DNA of 64,000 nt from Clostridiaceae bacterium Marseille-Q4149 (GCA_018228685.1 CP073691.1:1612001-1676000), one strand, 5' to 3'. Positions 36,242 to 45,972 are shown, counted from the first letter of the stretch. Notes: generated by a model from the sequence alone, not told the origin. Numbers and translations are program-made.

Positions 36242-37447
36242 TTACGCCTTCACCAGCTCCACCAGCACCTGCACCATCTTTTCCATAGACGGCACGGGAA
36301 TGAACTCATGGACGCCGTGGAAGTTTGCGCCGCCGGTGCACAGGTTGGGGCAGGGAATGTCCCGCTCCCAGGAGAGCCGCGCCCCGTCGGTGCCGCCCCG
36401 GATGGGAACGATCACCGGCTCCACGCCCACGGCCTCCATGGCGGCCTTGGCGTTTTCGATCAGCTCCATATGGGGCCGGATTTTCTCCTTCATGTTGTAA
36501 TAGCTGTCCTTCATCTCCAGCCGGAAGGTGCCCTGGCCCCACCGTGCGTTCAGATAGTCCACCAGCCGCTCCACAAAGTCCTTCCGGGCGTTGAATTTCT
36601 CCAGGTCGTGGTCCCGGATGATGGCATGCAGCACCACCTGGCTCTCGTTTCCGGCCAGGTCCGTCACATGGTAGAAGCCCTCGTAGCCCTCCGTGTGGGA
36701 GGGAGTCTCCGCCGCAGGCAGCAGGGAGATGAACTGGTTGGCCAGCAGGATGGCATTTTTCATCTTGTTCTTGGCGGAGCCGGGATGGATGTTCACGCCC
36801 TCCACCGTCAGGGTCACGGCGGCGGCATTGAAGTTCTCATACTCGATCTCCCCCAGCTCGCCGCCGTCCACGGTGTAGGCCACCCGGGCGGGGAACTTCT
36901 CGGGGCTGAAGTGATCGGCGCCCTTGCCCACCTCCTCGTCAGGGGTGAAGCACACGGCGATGGCCCGGTGCGGGACCTCCGGATGGGCCAGCAGGTATTC
37001 GCAGGCGGTGACGATCTCCGCCACGCCGGCCTTGTCGTCGGCTCCCAGCAGGGTGGTGCCGTCGGTGACGATCAGCTCCTGACCGATGTACCGCTCCAGG
37101 AAGGGGAAGTCCTTCACTTTCAGGCTTCCGGCCTTCTTCAGGGGCAGGTCCCCGCCCTGATAGGTGACGATCTCCGGATGGATGTCCGCCCCGCTGACGG
37201 CGGGGGAGGTGTCCATGTGGGCGATGAGGCCCAGGGCCGGAGCCTGGCACCCGGGGGTGGCGGGCAGCAGGGCATACACATAGCCGTTGTCGTCCATGTG
37301 GGCCCCCTCCAGGCCCAGCTCTGCCAGCTCCTGGGCCAGATACCGGCCCAGAACCTTCTGGTGGTCGGTGGTGGGGACGGTGTCCGACGTCTCGCTGGAG
37401 GTGGTGTCAAAGGACACATATTTCAGAAAACGCTGGGTAACTTCCAT
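36242..37447 (-). CDS. pepT: Tripeptide aminopeptidase, peptidase T
   Basis: 401 residues from MEVTQRFLKYVSFDTTSSE. Metal-site motifs: GLIAHMDTSPA, LLGADDKAGVAEI, DEEVGKGADHF and PIRGGTDGARLS. A cytoplasmic di-zinc M20 peptidase that removes N-terminal residues from tripeptides. Start supported by GGAGGG and its own promoter. Convergent with clpC. Confidence 0.95.
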   Translation of the reverse strand: MEVTQRFLKYVSFDTTSSETSDTVPTTDHQKVLGRYLAQELAELGLEGAHMDDNGYVYALLPATPGCQAPALGLIAHMDTSPAVSGADIHPEIVTYQGGDLPLKKAGSLKVKDFPFLERYIGQELIVTDGTTLLGADDKAGVAEIVTACEYLLAHPEVPHRAIAVCFTPDEEVGKGADHFSPEKFPARVAYTVDGGELGEIEYENFNAAAVTLTVEGVNIHPGSAKNKMKNAILLANQFISLLPAAETPSHTEGYEGFYHVTDLAGNESQVVLHAIIRDHDLEKFNARKDFVERLVDYLNARWGQGTFRLEMKDSYYNMKEKIRPHMELIENAKAAMEAVGVEPVIVPIRGGTDGARLSWERDIPCPNLCTGGANFHGVHEFIPVPSMEKMVQVLVELVKA

Positions 37448-37480
37448 GATGGTTTCCCTCCGTAAATTGGATTTGCCCCC

Positions 37481-37510
37481 AGTATAACACACCCGCCGCC
37501 CCGCCGTCAA
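37481..37510 (-). promoter_or_regulatory. Promoter of pepT
   Basis: Minus strand TTGACG (37505-37510), 18-base spacer, TATACT (37481-37486). Confidence 0.7.
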
Positions 37511-37523
37511 TCCGGGGGAAGCC

Positions 37524-37646
37524 GTCCCGGGACAAAGAGGGACGTCCCGGGCAGGGCCGGTTTTGTCCCGGGCGGAAGCGGGACAAAACGAAACAGGCAG
37601 ATCCGTGCAAAGCGCCCCCGGCGGAAATCCGCCGGGGGCGCTTTTT
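37524..37646. terminator. Hairpins and terminator between tsaD and pepT
   Basis: GTTTTGTCCCG/CGGGACAAAAC (37560-37589), preceded by CCCGGG-rich inverted repeats, then a 16-bp perfect stem AAAGCGCCCCCGGCGG and complement (37609-37644). The last is the likely tsaD terminator. The earlier hairpins make this another small hairpin cluster. Confidence 0.7.
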
Positions 37647-37647
37647 C

Positions 37648-38664
37648 TCAATAGAAAATATCGTCCAGCTCCATGGTGGCGTAGGCGTTCAGGTCCAGCC
37701 CCGCCCGGCGGCCCGCCAGATACTCATAGTATCCCTGGGCCCCGATCATGGCGCCGTTGTCGCCGCACAGCCGCAGGGGCGGCAGGTACAGGCGGTATCC
37801 GGCCTTTTCGCAGGCCCTCTCCAGGTCTCCCCGGATGATGGTGTTGGCGGCCACCCCTCCGGCGGCCACGATGCACCGGCGGCCCCGGAGACGGGCGGCC
37901 TCCATGGCCCGGGGCACCAGCTCATCGGACACCGCCTGGTTGAAGTCGTGGGCCAGGGCGGCGGCGTCCAAAGGCTCCCCCTTCTGCTGGGCGTTGTGGG
38001 CCAGGTTCACCACGGCGGTTTTCAGGCCCGAGAAGCTCATATCCAGGGGCGCACCCTCCACATGGGCCCGGGGCAGGACGTATTTCCCGCCGGGGGACCG
38101 GGCGGCCAGCCGGTCCATGGGCTTCCCGCCGGGGTACGGCAGGCCCAGCACCCGGGCGGCCTTGTCGAAGCACTCCCCTGCCGCGTCGTCCCGGGTAGCC
38201 CCCAGGACCTCCATATCCGTGTAGCCCTTCACGTCCACGATCAGGGTGTTGCCGCCGGACATGGCCAGGGCCAGAAACGGCGGCTCCAGCTCCGGAAAGG
38301 CCAGATAATTGGCGGCGATGTGGCCCCGGATGTGGTGCACCGGAATCAGGGGCACCCCCAGGGCATAGGCGGCGGACTTGGCGAAGCTGACCCCCACCAG
38401 CACCGCGCCGATAAGGCCCGGGGCGTAGGTCACGGCCACGGCGTCAATGTCCCGCCGGGTCAGGCCCGCCTCCCGCAGCGCCTGGTCCGACAGCCCGGCA
38501 ATGGCCTCCACGTGCTTCCGGGAGGCGATCTCCGGCACCACGCCGCCATACAGCGCGTGCATATCCGCCTGGGACAAAATGGCGTCCGACAGCACCGTCC
38601 GCCCGTCCCGCACCACCGCCACGGCGGTCTCGTCGCAGGAGGATTCAAAGGCTAAAATGTTCAC
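37648..38664 (-). CDS. tsaD: tRNA threonylcarbamoyladenosine synthase subunit TsaD
   Basis: 338 residues starting MNILAFESSCDETAVAVV. The metal motif HHIRGHIAANY and nucleotide site (AMSGGNTL, VVAGGVAANT-like segment near 265) are present. It transfers threonylcarbamoyl to A37 of ANN-decoding tRNAs with TsaB/TsaE, which are not adjacent. It overlaps rimI by 4 bp. Confidence 0.95.
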   Translation of the reverse strand: MNILAFESSCDETAVAVVRDGRTVLSDAILSQADMHALYGGVVPEIASRKHVEAIAGLSDQALREAGLTRRDIDAVAVTYAPGLIGAVLVGVSFAKSAAYALGVPLIPVHHIRGHIAANYLAFPELEPPFLALAMSGGNTLIVDVKGYTDMEVLGATRDDAAGECFDKAARVLGLPYPGGKPMDRLAARSPGGKYVLPRAHVEGAPLDMSFSGLKTAVVNLAHNAQQKGEPLDAAALAHDFNQAVSDELVPRAMEAARLRGRRCIVAAGGVAANTIIRGDLERACEKAGYRLYLPPLRLCGDNGAMIGAQGYYEYLAGRRAGLDLNAYATMELDDIFY

Positions 38665-39125
38665 TGGTCATCCTCCTCAAAGGTCCGGGTCAGGATCAGG
38701 GCGTCCTCCTTGGGCAGGTCATAGTAGTTCCGGCGGCGTCCGGCCTCCCGGAAGCCGAACCGGGTATACAGGGCGATGGCGGCGGCGTTGCTGGGCCGCA
38801 CCTCTAAGGTCAAAAACGCCAGATGGTTGGCCCGGGCAAAGCGCAGGAACACGTCCAGGAGCTTTCCCGCCGCGCCCCGGCGGCGATACTGGGGAAACAC
38901 CGCCACATTGGTGATATACCCCTCGTCGGCGGCCACCAGCAGCCCGGCATAGCCGATCACCTGGCCGGTGGCGGCGTCCTCCGCCACTAAAAAGGCGGCG
39001 CATTGGTTGTCCAGCTCCTCGGCCAGCATCTTCCGGGACCAGGGCCGGGAGAAGCAGGTGCGCTCCAGCTGCTCCAGGGCGTCCAGATGGTCCGCCGTCA
39101 TGGGTACGATTCTGATGTTGTTCAT
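38661..39125 (-). CDS. rimI: Ribosomal-protein-alanine N-acetyltransferase family
   Basis: 154 residues of the GNAT fold with acetyl-CoA loop QYRRRGAAGKLL and FLTLEVRPSNAAAIALYTRFGF, typical of RimI. It is co-translated with tsaD, its usual partner. The substrate may be S18 or other N-termini. Confidence 0.9.
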   Translation of the reverse strand: MNNIRIVPMTADHLDALEQLERTCFSRPWSRKMLAEELDNQCAAFLVAEDAATGQVIGYAGLLVAADEGYITNVAVFPQYRRRGAAGKLLDVFLRFARANHLAFLTLEVRPSNAAAIALYTRFGFREAGRRRNYYDLPKEDALILTRTFEEDDQ

Positions 39126-39149
39126 AATTCCCTCGGTGTATTGCGATTT

Positions 39150-40985
39150 TTACTCCACGGTGACGCTTTTGGCCAGGTTCCGGGGCTTGTCGATGTCGCA
39201 GCCCCGCTCCAGGGCGATGTAGTACGCCAGCAGCTGCAGAGGGGCCACCCCCAGCTGGGGCAGCAGCATAGGCTCCACGTCCGGCACCGTCAGCACCCGG
39301 GGCGTCCGGGCCAGCATAGCCTCCCGGTGGGTCTCGGTGGTCAGGGCCAGGACGCGGGCGCCCCGGGCCTGGACCTCCACCACATTGCTCATGGCCTTGT
39401 CAAACAGAGGCCCGTAGGTGCTCAGGGCAATGACGGGGGTCCCCTCCTCGATCAGGGAGATGGTGCCGTGCTTCAGCTCACCGGAGGCGTAGGCCTCGGA
39501 GTGGATATAGCTGATCTCCTTGAGCTTCAGGCTGCCCTCCATGCTCAGGGCATAGTCCAGGTTCCGGCCGATGAAGAACACGTCGTCCCGCCCGGCGAAA
39601 TCCCTGGCGATCTGCTGGATCTGATCCGCCTGGGCCAGCACCTGCTCCAGCTTCTCCGGCAGGGCCAGGATATCCCGGACCATGGCGGTGTAGGTCTCAT
39701 AATCCACGGTGCCCATGACCTCGCCGAAATACAGGCCCAGCAGGTTCAGCACCGCCATCTGGGTGCTGTAGGCCTTGGTGGTGGCCACGGCGATCTCCGG
39801 CCCGGCCCAGGTATACAGCACGTCATCGGACTCCCGGGCAATGGAGGAGCCCACCACGTTGACGATGGACAGGATCCGTGCCCCCCGCTTCTTGGCCTCC
39901 CGCAGGGCGGCCATGGTGTCCAGAGTCTCGCCGGACTGGCTGATGACGATGACCAGGTCCCCCTCCCCCACGATGGGGTCGGCATACCGGAACTCGGAGG
40001 CCAGGCACACCTCCACGCTGCGCCGCAGCATCCGCTCCAGGTTATATTTGCCCACCATGCCCACATGGTAGGACGAGCCGCAGGCCACGATATAGATCCG
40101 GCCCATGGCCCGGATCTGCTCCGGGGTCATGGTCAGGTCCTGCAACACCACGCGGCCCCCCTGGATCCGGGCGGCGGTGGCCTTGCGGATGGCGGCGGGC
40201 TGCTCCATGATCTCCTTGAGCATGAAGTGGGCATAGCCGCCCTTTTCCGCGGCGTCCACCTCCCAGTCCACATGGTGGTGCTTCTTCTCCACCGGCCGCA
40301 GCTGCCGGTCGTATACCCGGATGCCGCTGCGGGACAGAATGGCCAGCTCCCCGTCGTCCATATAGGCGATGTCCCGGGTGTGGCGGATCAGGGCCGTCAC
40401 GTCGGAGGCGATGAAGTTCTCCCCATCGCCGAAGCCCAGCAGCAGGGGGGCGTCCTTCCGGGCGGCCACCAGCCGGTCGGGATAGTCGGCGCAGATGATG
40501 CCCAGGGCATAGGCCCCGTCCACCGCGTGGAGCAGGCGGTTCATGGCCTCGAAAAAGTCGCCGCAGTCGCTGTAGTAATAGTCCAGCAGCTGGGCCACCA
40601 CCTCCGTGTCCGTCTCGGACTGGAACACATAGCCCTTCTGCTGCAGCTCCTCCTTCAGGGTGATGAAGTTTTCGATGATGCCGTTGTGGACCACGGCGAA
40701 CTTGCCGCTCTGGCTCATATGGGGATGGGCGTTGACGTCGTTGGGCTCGCCGTGGGTGGCCCAGCGGGTGTGTCCGATGCCCAGGGTGCCGGGCAGGTCC
40801 CCGCCGTCATGGGTCAGCTCCCGCAGAGCCGCCACCCGGCCCTTTTTCTTGCAAAGGCGCAGCACGCCATCGCCGCACACGGCGATACCGGCGGAGTCAT
40901 AGCCCCGGTATTCCAGCCGCTCCAGCCCGTCCAGCAGAATGGGGGCGGCCTCCTGACGGCCAACATATCCTACGATTCCACACAT
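39150..40985 (-). CDS. glmS: Glutamine-fructose-6-phosphate aminotransferase
   Basis: 611 residues. N-terminal Ntn amidotransferase with catalytic Cys2 (MCGIVGYVG), then two SIS isomerase domains (about 290-420 and 460-590) ending DKPRNLAKSVTVE. It makes glucosamine-6-phosphate for peptidoglycan. Preceded by a glmS ribozyme, so expression is expected to fall when the product accumulates. Confidence 0.97.
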   Translation of the reverse strand: MCGIVGYVGRQEAAPILLDGLERLEYRGYDSAGIAVCGDGVLRLCKKKGRVAALRELTHDGGDLPGTLGIGHTRWATHGEPNDVNAHPHMSQSGKFAVVHNGIIENFITLKEELQQKGYVFQSETDTEVVAQLLDYYYSDCGDFFEAMNRLLHAVDGAYALGIICADYPDRLVAARKDAPLLLGFGDGENFIASDVTALIRHTRDIAYMDDGELAILSRSGIRVYDRQLRPVEKKHHHVDWEVDAAEKGGYAHFMLKEIMEQPAAIRKATAARIQGGRVVLQDLTMTPEQIRAMGRIYIVACGSSYHVGMVGKYNLERMLRRSVEVCLASEFRYADPIVGEGDLVIVISQSGETLDTMAALREAKKRGARILSIVNVVGSSIARESDDVLYTWAGPEIAVATTKAYSTQMAVLNLLGLYFGEVMGTVDYETYTAMVRDILALPEKLEQVLAQADQIQQIARDFAGRDDVFFIGRNLDYALSMEGSLKLKEISYIHSEAYASGELKHGTISLIEEGTPVIALSTYGPLFDKAMSNVVEVQARGARVLALTTETHREAMLARTPRVLTVPDVEPMLLPQLGVAPLQLLAYYIALERGCDIDKPRNLAKSVTVE

Positions 40986-41009
40986 ATTGATGATTCCTCC
41001 TGATTTCTG

Positions 41010-41191
41010 ATAATGGGGAGGACAAATACGCAGACAATTTGCCTCGATTTCCGGTCGCAGCGTCTCTGTTTTGCGGTCACCCGCATATTTGCCCGCTGCG
41101 TGCGCGCCCGGACGGCGCGGGAGAGCTCCCGCCGAAGGTTCGATCCTCTCTCCTCCTCGTTATCCTGCCGGAAGGGCAGGCACATGGCGCT
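41010..41191 (-). ncRNA. glmS ribozyme (glucosamine-6-phosphate-activated)
   Basis: On the minus strand upstream of glmS: the core start AGCGCC at 41191-41186, a P2-like stem CCTGCC/GGCAGG, then the conserved block AACGAGGAGGAGAGAGGATC with TTCGGCGGGAGCTCTCCCG, and 3' helices extending to about 41030. Self-cleavage is expected between A41191 and G41190. Assigned by recognising the conserved core; a covariance search was not run. Confidence 0.9.
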
Positions 41192-41320
41192 TGGTATGGG
41201 ATTTTCCCGGGGGCCTCCTTTCTCCGGTTCTGCGTTCTGTATATCAAACGGCCTGGGGCCGGTTGCCTCGGTATAACTTTCTCTCATCGGCGCATACTGG
41301 CCATAGAAGGGGGAATGCTC

Positions 41321-41998
41321 ATGGCCACTGCTTTTTTCCGCACCATCATCCTGTATCTGCTGCTGATCGCGGGGCTGCGCCTGACCGGCAAGCGTCAGAT
41401 CGGCGAGCTGGAGCCCATCGAGCTGGTGCTGACCATGCTGCTGTCGGACCTGGCGTCGGTGCCCATGCAGGACTTCGACTCGCCGCTGATCAATGGCGTG
41501 GTGCCCATTCTGACCCTGCTGGCCCTGACCACGCTTTTAAGCTATATCAGCTTCCGCAGCGGGCGGTTCCGGTCCCTGATCTGCGGGGAACCGGCCATCG
41601 TCGTCCGTTACGGGAAGCTCCAGCAGCGGGCCATGCGCCACAACCGCATGACGGTGGACGAGCTTCTGGAGGAGCTGCGGGGCCAGGGGGTCACCGACCT
41701 GAAGGACGTGCAGTACGCCGTCCTGGAGACCAGCGGCCAGGTGTCGGTGCTGCTGCGGCCCCAGGCCCAGCCGGTAACGCCCCGTCAGCTGTCCCTGAAC
41801 GTCACGGAGCAGCTTCTTCCGGTGCTGCTGATCAACGACGGGCGGCTGCTGCGGGACAATATGAAGAAAATGGACGTGGACGACGCGTGGCTGCGGCAGC
41901 AGCTGAAGCGGGAGCACTTGACGGACCCGTCTCAGGTGTTTCTCCTGTCCCTGGACCAGGGGGGCAACGTGATCTGCCAGGCCAAGGAGGACGTATGA
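41321..41998 (+). CDS. YetF-family membrane protein (DUF421)
   Basis: 225 residues: three N-terminal membrane helices (to about 80), then the YetF soluble domain with GEPAIVVRYGKLQ and MRHNRMTVDELLEELRGQGV. The ATG at 41321 is 7 bases after GAAGGGGG. Members are often paired with a DUF4363 protein, as here, and linked to sporulation or spore membranes. Biochemical role unknown. Confidence 0.88.
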   Translation: MATAFFRTIILYLLLIAGLRLTGKRQIGELEPIELVLTMLLSDLASVPMQDFDSPLINGVVPILTLLALTTLLSYISFRSGRFRSLICGEPAIVVRYGKLQQRAMRHNRMTVDELLEELRGQGVTDLKDVQYAVLETSGQVSVLLRPQAQPVTPRQLSLNVTEQLLPVLLINDGRLLRDNMKKMDVDDAWLRQQLKREHLTDPSQVFLLSLDQGGNVICQAKEDV

Positions 41999-42378
41999 AG
42001 CGGTTTCTGATCGTGCCCTCACTGGTGCTGGCGGTGCTGCTGGCCCTGTGCATTCTCAACGCGGCGGCTCTGAACCGCCGGACCAACCGGTGGATGGACC
42101 AGGCGGACCGGATCGCCGACCTGGCGGCCCAGCAGCGCTGGGACATGGCCCGGGAGGCCATGGACGACCTGTCCGCCGACTGGGAGTCGGCCCAGGACTT
42201 CCTCCATGTGGTCATCCACCACGAGACCCTGGACGCGGCCCAGGTGACGCTGACCCGCTGCCGGACCCTGTGCCGCCTGCGGCAGGGGGACGACCTGCTG
42301 CCGGAGCTGGCCCAGCTGCGCCAGCAGCTGCAGCAGCTGGACGAACTGGAGCGCCTGAGCCTGCGGAACATTCTATAA
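41995..42378 (+). CDS. DUF4363 family protein
   Basis: 127 residues with one N-terminal membrane helix (FLIVPSLVLAVLLALCILN) and a helical, HxxxH-like C-terminal part. It overlaps the YetF gene by 4 bp (ATGA). Function unknown; probably acts with YetF at the membrane. Confidence 0.82.
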   Translation: MKRFLIVPSLVLAVLLALCILNAAALNRRTNRWMDQADRIADLAAQQRWDMAREAMDDLSADWESAQDFLHVVIHHETLDAAQVTLTRCRTLCRLRQGDDLLPELAQLRQQLQQLDELERLSLRNIL

Positions 42379-42384
42379 TTATTT

Positions 42385-42546
42385 CAACTTGTCAAAAAAG
42401 TCATTTTGACAAGTTGCGTGCGGTCTTTCAGAACTTAGAAAGTTCTGAAAAACCTGTGATTGCAAACGAAAGACACCCCTGATGGGTTTCTTTCGTAACT
42501 ATCTTCCTTTCCGATGGCGGAAGATTTCCGGGTTTTTTGACAGCCT
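42385..42546 (+). repeat. 165-bp dispersed hairpin repeat, copy 3
   Basis: Same family and orientation as the copy at 32424. It lies between the convergent DUF4363 and nrdR genes. The octamer AATTATTT occurs on both sides (42377-42384 and 42548-42555), compatible with a short target duplication. Confidence 0.9.
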
Positions 42547-42549
42547 CAA

Positions 42550-43011
42550 TTATTTTTCACTCAGGAGCTTGTTCAGCTCGCTCATGAAGGTGTTGATATC
42601 CTTGAACTGGCGATACACCGAGGCGAACCGGACATAGGCCACCTCGTCGGCCTTTTTCAGCTTCTCCATGACCTTTTCGCCGATGACCACGGTGCTGACC
42701 TCCCGCTCCAGGGAGTTCTGCAGCTCCTGCTCGATCTCGCTGGCCATGCGCTCCATGTCCGCCGCGGACACCGGGCGCTTTTCGCAGGAGCGCTGGATGC
42801 CCCGCAGCACCTTGCTGCGGTCGAAGCTCTGGCGGCTGCCGTCCTTCTTGATCACCACCATGGGCAGATATTCCACGGTCTCATAGGTGGTAAAGCGCTT
42901 CTCGCAGGACAGGCACTCCCTCCGGCGGCGGATGCTGGCCCCCTCGTCGGCGGGACGGGAATCCACCACCTTGCTCTCGCGATAGCCGCAATAGGGACAT
43001 CTCATGGGCAT
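42550..43011 (-). CDS. nrdR: Transcriptional repressor NrdR
   Basis: 153 residues. N-terminal zinc ribbon ([16 protein letters not shown], then [13 protein letters not shown]) and an ATP-cone domain ([20 protein letters not shown]). It represses ribonucleotide reductase genes in response to dATP/ATP. Monocistronic with its own promoter. Confidence 0.96.
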   Translation of the reverse strand: MPMRCPYCGYRESKVVDSRPADEGASIRRRRECLSCEKRFTTYETVEYLPMVVIKKDGSRQSFDRSKVLRGIQRSCEKRPVSAADMERMASEIEQELQNSLEREVSTVVIGEKVMEKLKKADEVAYVRFASVYRQFKDINTFMSELNKLLSEK

Positions 43012-43042
43012 ATTCCTCCTCTATGGCGATAATTTACAGCCT

Positions 43043-43071
43043 ATTATAGCACATGGCGGCGGAATATGCAA
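43043..43071 (-). promoter_or_regulatory. Promoter of nrdR
   Basis: Minus strand TTGCAT (43066-43071), 17-base spacer, TATAAT (43043-43048). Confidence 0.82.
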
Positions 43072-43074
43072 ATT

Positions 43075-43560
43075 TCAATTTTCCTCCGGCGGCACGGGAT
43101 ACCCGTCCTCAAAGCGATATTCCGCCCAGAGTCCTCCGTCCATGGCCCGGATCCGGGCCAGGCAGAACAGCTCCGTCAGGGGAAACGGCCCCTCCCGGTC
43201 ATAGGGCGCGGCCAGCCGCACCCGCCGCCCCTCCCGGCGGCACAGACTCCCCGGCGGCAGGGGCAGGGGGCAGTCCTCCGGCCCGGCGGGCCGCCACGGG
43301 GAGTCCCTCGCGGCGCAGGACTCCGCCCCGGCCCACCGGATGGCCCCCAGCGGCCCGGTGATCCGCCGGGAAAACCGGCGGCGCAGACGCCCGCCCTCCA
43401 GCAGTCCCAGGGCCAGCCGCTGTCCCTCCCCCTGGACCCAGACCCGCCACAGGCCCGGCTCCGGGGGGTGGCAGATCACCTCGAACAGGTGGTCCTCCCC
43501 CGCCGCTGTCACCGTCATGGTCCCGGCGGCCCGGTCCCCGATATACACAGGATACGTCAT
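43075..43560 (-). CDS. Hypothetical protein
   Basis: 161 residues starting MTYPVYIGDRAAGTMTVTAAGEDHLFEV. Not recognised. No signal peptide or membrane helix; the pattern of short beta-strands and turns suggests a beta-sandwich. It lies between nrdR and another unknown gene, all on the minus strand. The frame shows normal codon use for this GC-rich genome. Confidence 0.6.
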   Translation of the reverse strand: MTYPVYIGDRAAGTMTVTAAGEDHLFEVICHPPEPGLWRVWVQGEGQRLALGLLEGGRLRRRFSRRITGPLGAIRWAGAESCAARDSPWRPAGPEDCPLPLPPGSLCRREGRRVRLAAPYDREGPFPLTELFCLARIRAMDGGLWAEYRFEDGYPVPPEEN

Positions 43561-43644
43561 GCAGCGCGCCTCCCCATCAAAGCATCCCCGGCAGGGGCTG
43601 TGCCAGTGTATGCACAGTCTCCGCCGGGGATGCCCCGTCCCGCC

Positions 43645-44157
43645 TTACCCGGCAGAGGGCAGGCTGTCCACCACCCGGTCCCACCCCAGGTTATCGGTAT
43701 CATAGCAGTATGTCTCTCCGTCGGGATAGGTATAAGCCACGAACACGCCGAAGGTCTCCTCAGGGGTATAGCCGCCCCGGATCGGCACCTCCCACAGCCG
43801 CAGAAGACTGCCGTCGCCGAAGTCCAGGGTCACACCCTCTCCCTCCGGCAGCTCCTGCTGGCGCTTTCCCATTCCGGCCTGCCGGAGCTTTTCGCTGATA
43901 CCGGCCCCGGCCAGCTGAGGATAGTGGACGCGGCTGCCGGCCCGCTCCAGCCACACGCCGTCATGTTCCCGGGCATACAGCACGCTGCCGTTCAGAGCGT
44001 CCATATACCGGCGGTATGCCGCGCTCTGCCGGGACGCCCACACAAGCGGCGTGGACGTTAGCGCCAGCAGCACCGCCGCCAGGGTGATCCACAGCCCCAG
44101 CTTCAGGCGGCTGCGGTCCTTTTTGGACTGCGGCGCCTCCCGAAATGCTTCATACAT
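43645..44157 (-). CDS. Hypothetical membrane-anchored protein
   Basis: 170 residues. A basic N-terminus (SKKDRSRLKLG) is followed by one membrane helix (LWITLAAVLLALTSTPLVWA) and an extracytoplasmic domain containing two YTxDGETYCYD-like strands. Start at 44157, 7 bases from AGGAGG, preferred over an ATG two codons upstream. Function unknown. Confidence 0.65.
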   Translation of the reverse strand: MYEAFREAPQSKKDRSRLKLGLWITLAAVLLALTSTPLVWASRQSAAYRRYMDALNGSVLYAREHDGVWLERAGSRVHYPQLAGAGISEKLRQAGMGKRQQELPEGEGVTLDFGDGSLLRLWEVPIRGGYTPEETFGVFVAYTYPDGETYCYDTDNLGWDRVVDSLPSAG

Positions 44158-44306
44158 GGTCATGCCTCCTTTGTTTATGTTCTGTAAACCTTATGATACC
44201 ATACCCAGGCGGCCCCGTCAAGGCAAAAAAGCCCCCCCAGGAGAGACAAATGCCTCTCCCGGGGGAGCTCCTGCCTGGGGAAGGTTATGTACCCTCCGCC
44301 GGGCCG

Positions 44307-44672
44307 CTATACCAATCTGCTGCGGGGCAGGCCGAAGCTCACCGCAATGGCGTCGTCCACCCGCTCCATCACCGCGCCGTCCACCCGGCCCATCCGCTCC
44401 CGCAGGCGGCGTTTGTCCAGGGTGCGGATCTGCTCCAGCAGGATCACGGAATCCTTGGGCAGACCGCAGCACTGGGCCGCCACCTCGATATGGGTGGGCA
44501 GCTTGGCCTTGCCCATCTGGGAGGTGATGGCCGCCGCGATGACGGTGGGGCTGTGGCGGTTGCCGGTGTCGTTCTGCACGATCAGCACCGGGCGCACGCC
44601 CCCCTGCTCGCTGCCTACCACCGGGCTCAGGTCGGCATAATAAATTTCGCCGCGCTTGACATTCGTATCCAC
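44307..44672 (-). CDS. mazF: MazF/PemK-type endoribonuclease without adjacent antitoxin
   Basis: 121 residues with the family motifs [31 protein letters not shown] and [12 protein letters not shown]. Probable GTG start with weak ribosome site. MazF/EndoA cleaves mRNA at short motifs. It follows alr, as ndoA does in Bacillus, but the 130 bp between them contain no antitoxin gene in any frame. Confidence 0.9.
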   Translation of the reverse strand: MDTNVKRGEIYYADLSPVVGSEQGGVRPVLIVQNDTGNRHSPTVIAAAITSQMGKAKLPTHIEVAAQCCGLPKDSVILLEQIRTLDKRRLRERMGRVDGAVMERVDDAIAVSFGLPRSRLV

Positions 44673-44802
44673 AAACGTTCACACTCCGCCGGAAGAAGTA
44701 CCCGAAGTATCGGGTCACTTTCATTCTCCCACGCAGCCGGGGAATTTATACCCGGTTTTCCCGCCCCGTTTCATTCTATGGAGCCGGGGCGGCCAGTGTG
44801 CG

Positions 44803-45972
44803 TCAGAACCGCAGCAGCAGCTCCCGCTCGGTGACCTGCCCGTTTTGCAGATACACCCGGGGCACCCGCTTGCTGACGGCGCAGGTCAGCTCATAGGGGA
44901 TGGTCCCCGCCTGGGCGGCCATGGTCTCCACCGGGTTCCGGGGCCCGAAGATCTCCACCTCGTCCCCCACGTCCACCCCGGGCAGGTCCGTCAGGTCGAT
45001 CATGGACATATCCATGCAGATGCGGCCCCGCTGGGGCGCGGGACCCTTGGCGGTCATCAGGCTGCACCGGCCGGACAGGCACCGGAAGAACCCGTCGGCA
45101 TAGCCGTAGGGCACCACGCCCATGCGGGTGCGGCGCTGGGTGGTGAACAGCCGCCCATAGCTGACGGATGTGCCGGGCTCATAGGTCTTGGTGGTGCTGA
45201 TGGTGGTTTTCAGGGTCATCACCGGCCGCAGGTCCAGCCCCTTGGCAAACTCCCCATACCCATACAGCAGCAGGCCCGGCCGCACCATGTCCAGGTGCAT
45301 CTCCGGATAGCAGGCGGTGGCCCCGGTGTTGGCGCAGTGGCGCAGGGGGAACCGCACCCCCCGCTTTTCCTCCACCGCCCGGATCACCCGGCAGAACAGG
45401 TCAAACTGCCGCCGGGTATAGGCCCGGCTCTCCTGGTCCTGCTCGTCGGCCACGGCGAAGTGGGTGAAGATGCCCTCCGCCTCCAGCCCCGGCAGGCCGC
45501 AGGCCTCACAGATGCCCTCCACGCCGCCGTCAAAGTGACTGCCGTCGCACAGGTACCCCAGCCGGGACATGCCGGTGTCCACCTTGATGTGGATTTTCAG
45601 GGTCCCGCCCAGGGCCGCGGCCTCCCGGCTGTATTCCAGGGCCTTGGCCTTGCAGGTGATCGCCTGGGTAATGTGGTGCTCTATCAGCCGCCCCACCTGC
45701 TCCTTGGGGGTGTGGCCCAGGATCAGCACCGGCATGGTCACGCCGTTGGCCCGCAGCTCCATGGCCTCGTCGATGCTGGACACCGCCAGATAGTCGGCCC
45801 CCAGCTCCTGGAGGGTCCGGGCCACCTGCACGGCCCCGTGGCCATAGGCATCGGCCTTCACCACGCCCAGGAAGCGGACCTTCGGCCCGATATGCTGCCG
45901 CAGGCGGCCATAGTTGTGGGCCAGAGCGTCCAGGTCGATCTCCGCCCAGGTTCTCTTTAATGTGGATTCCAT
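44803..45972 (-). CDS. alr: Alanine racemase
   Basis: 389 residues. PLP Lys39 in VKADAYGHG and the second catalytic Tyr in the RTRMGVVPYGYADG region (about 280); C-terminal beta domain follows. It supplies D-alanine for peptidoglycan. The order nnrD-lipoprotein-alr-mazF matches the Firmicutes acpS-nnrD-ydcC-alr-ndoA neighbourhood. Confidence 0.96.
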   Translation of the reverse strand: MESTLKRTWAEIDLDALAHNYGRLRQHIGPKVRFLGVVKADAYGHGAVQVARTLQELGADYLAVSSIDEAMELRANGVTMPVLILGHTPKEQVGRLIEHHITQAITCKAKALEYSREAAALGGTLKIHIKVDTGMSRLGYLCDGSHFDGGVEGICEACGLPGLEAEGIFTHFAVADEQDQESRAYTRRQFDLFCRVIRAVEEKRGVRFPLRHCANTGATACYPEMHLDMVRPGLLLYGYGEFAKGLDLRPVMTLKTTISTTKTYEPGTSVSYGRLFTTQRRTRMGVVPYGYADGFFRCLSGRCSLMTAKGPAPQRGRICMDMSMIDLTDLPGVDVGDEVEIFGPRNPVETMAAQAGTIPYELTCAVSKRVPRVYLQNGQVTERELLLRF

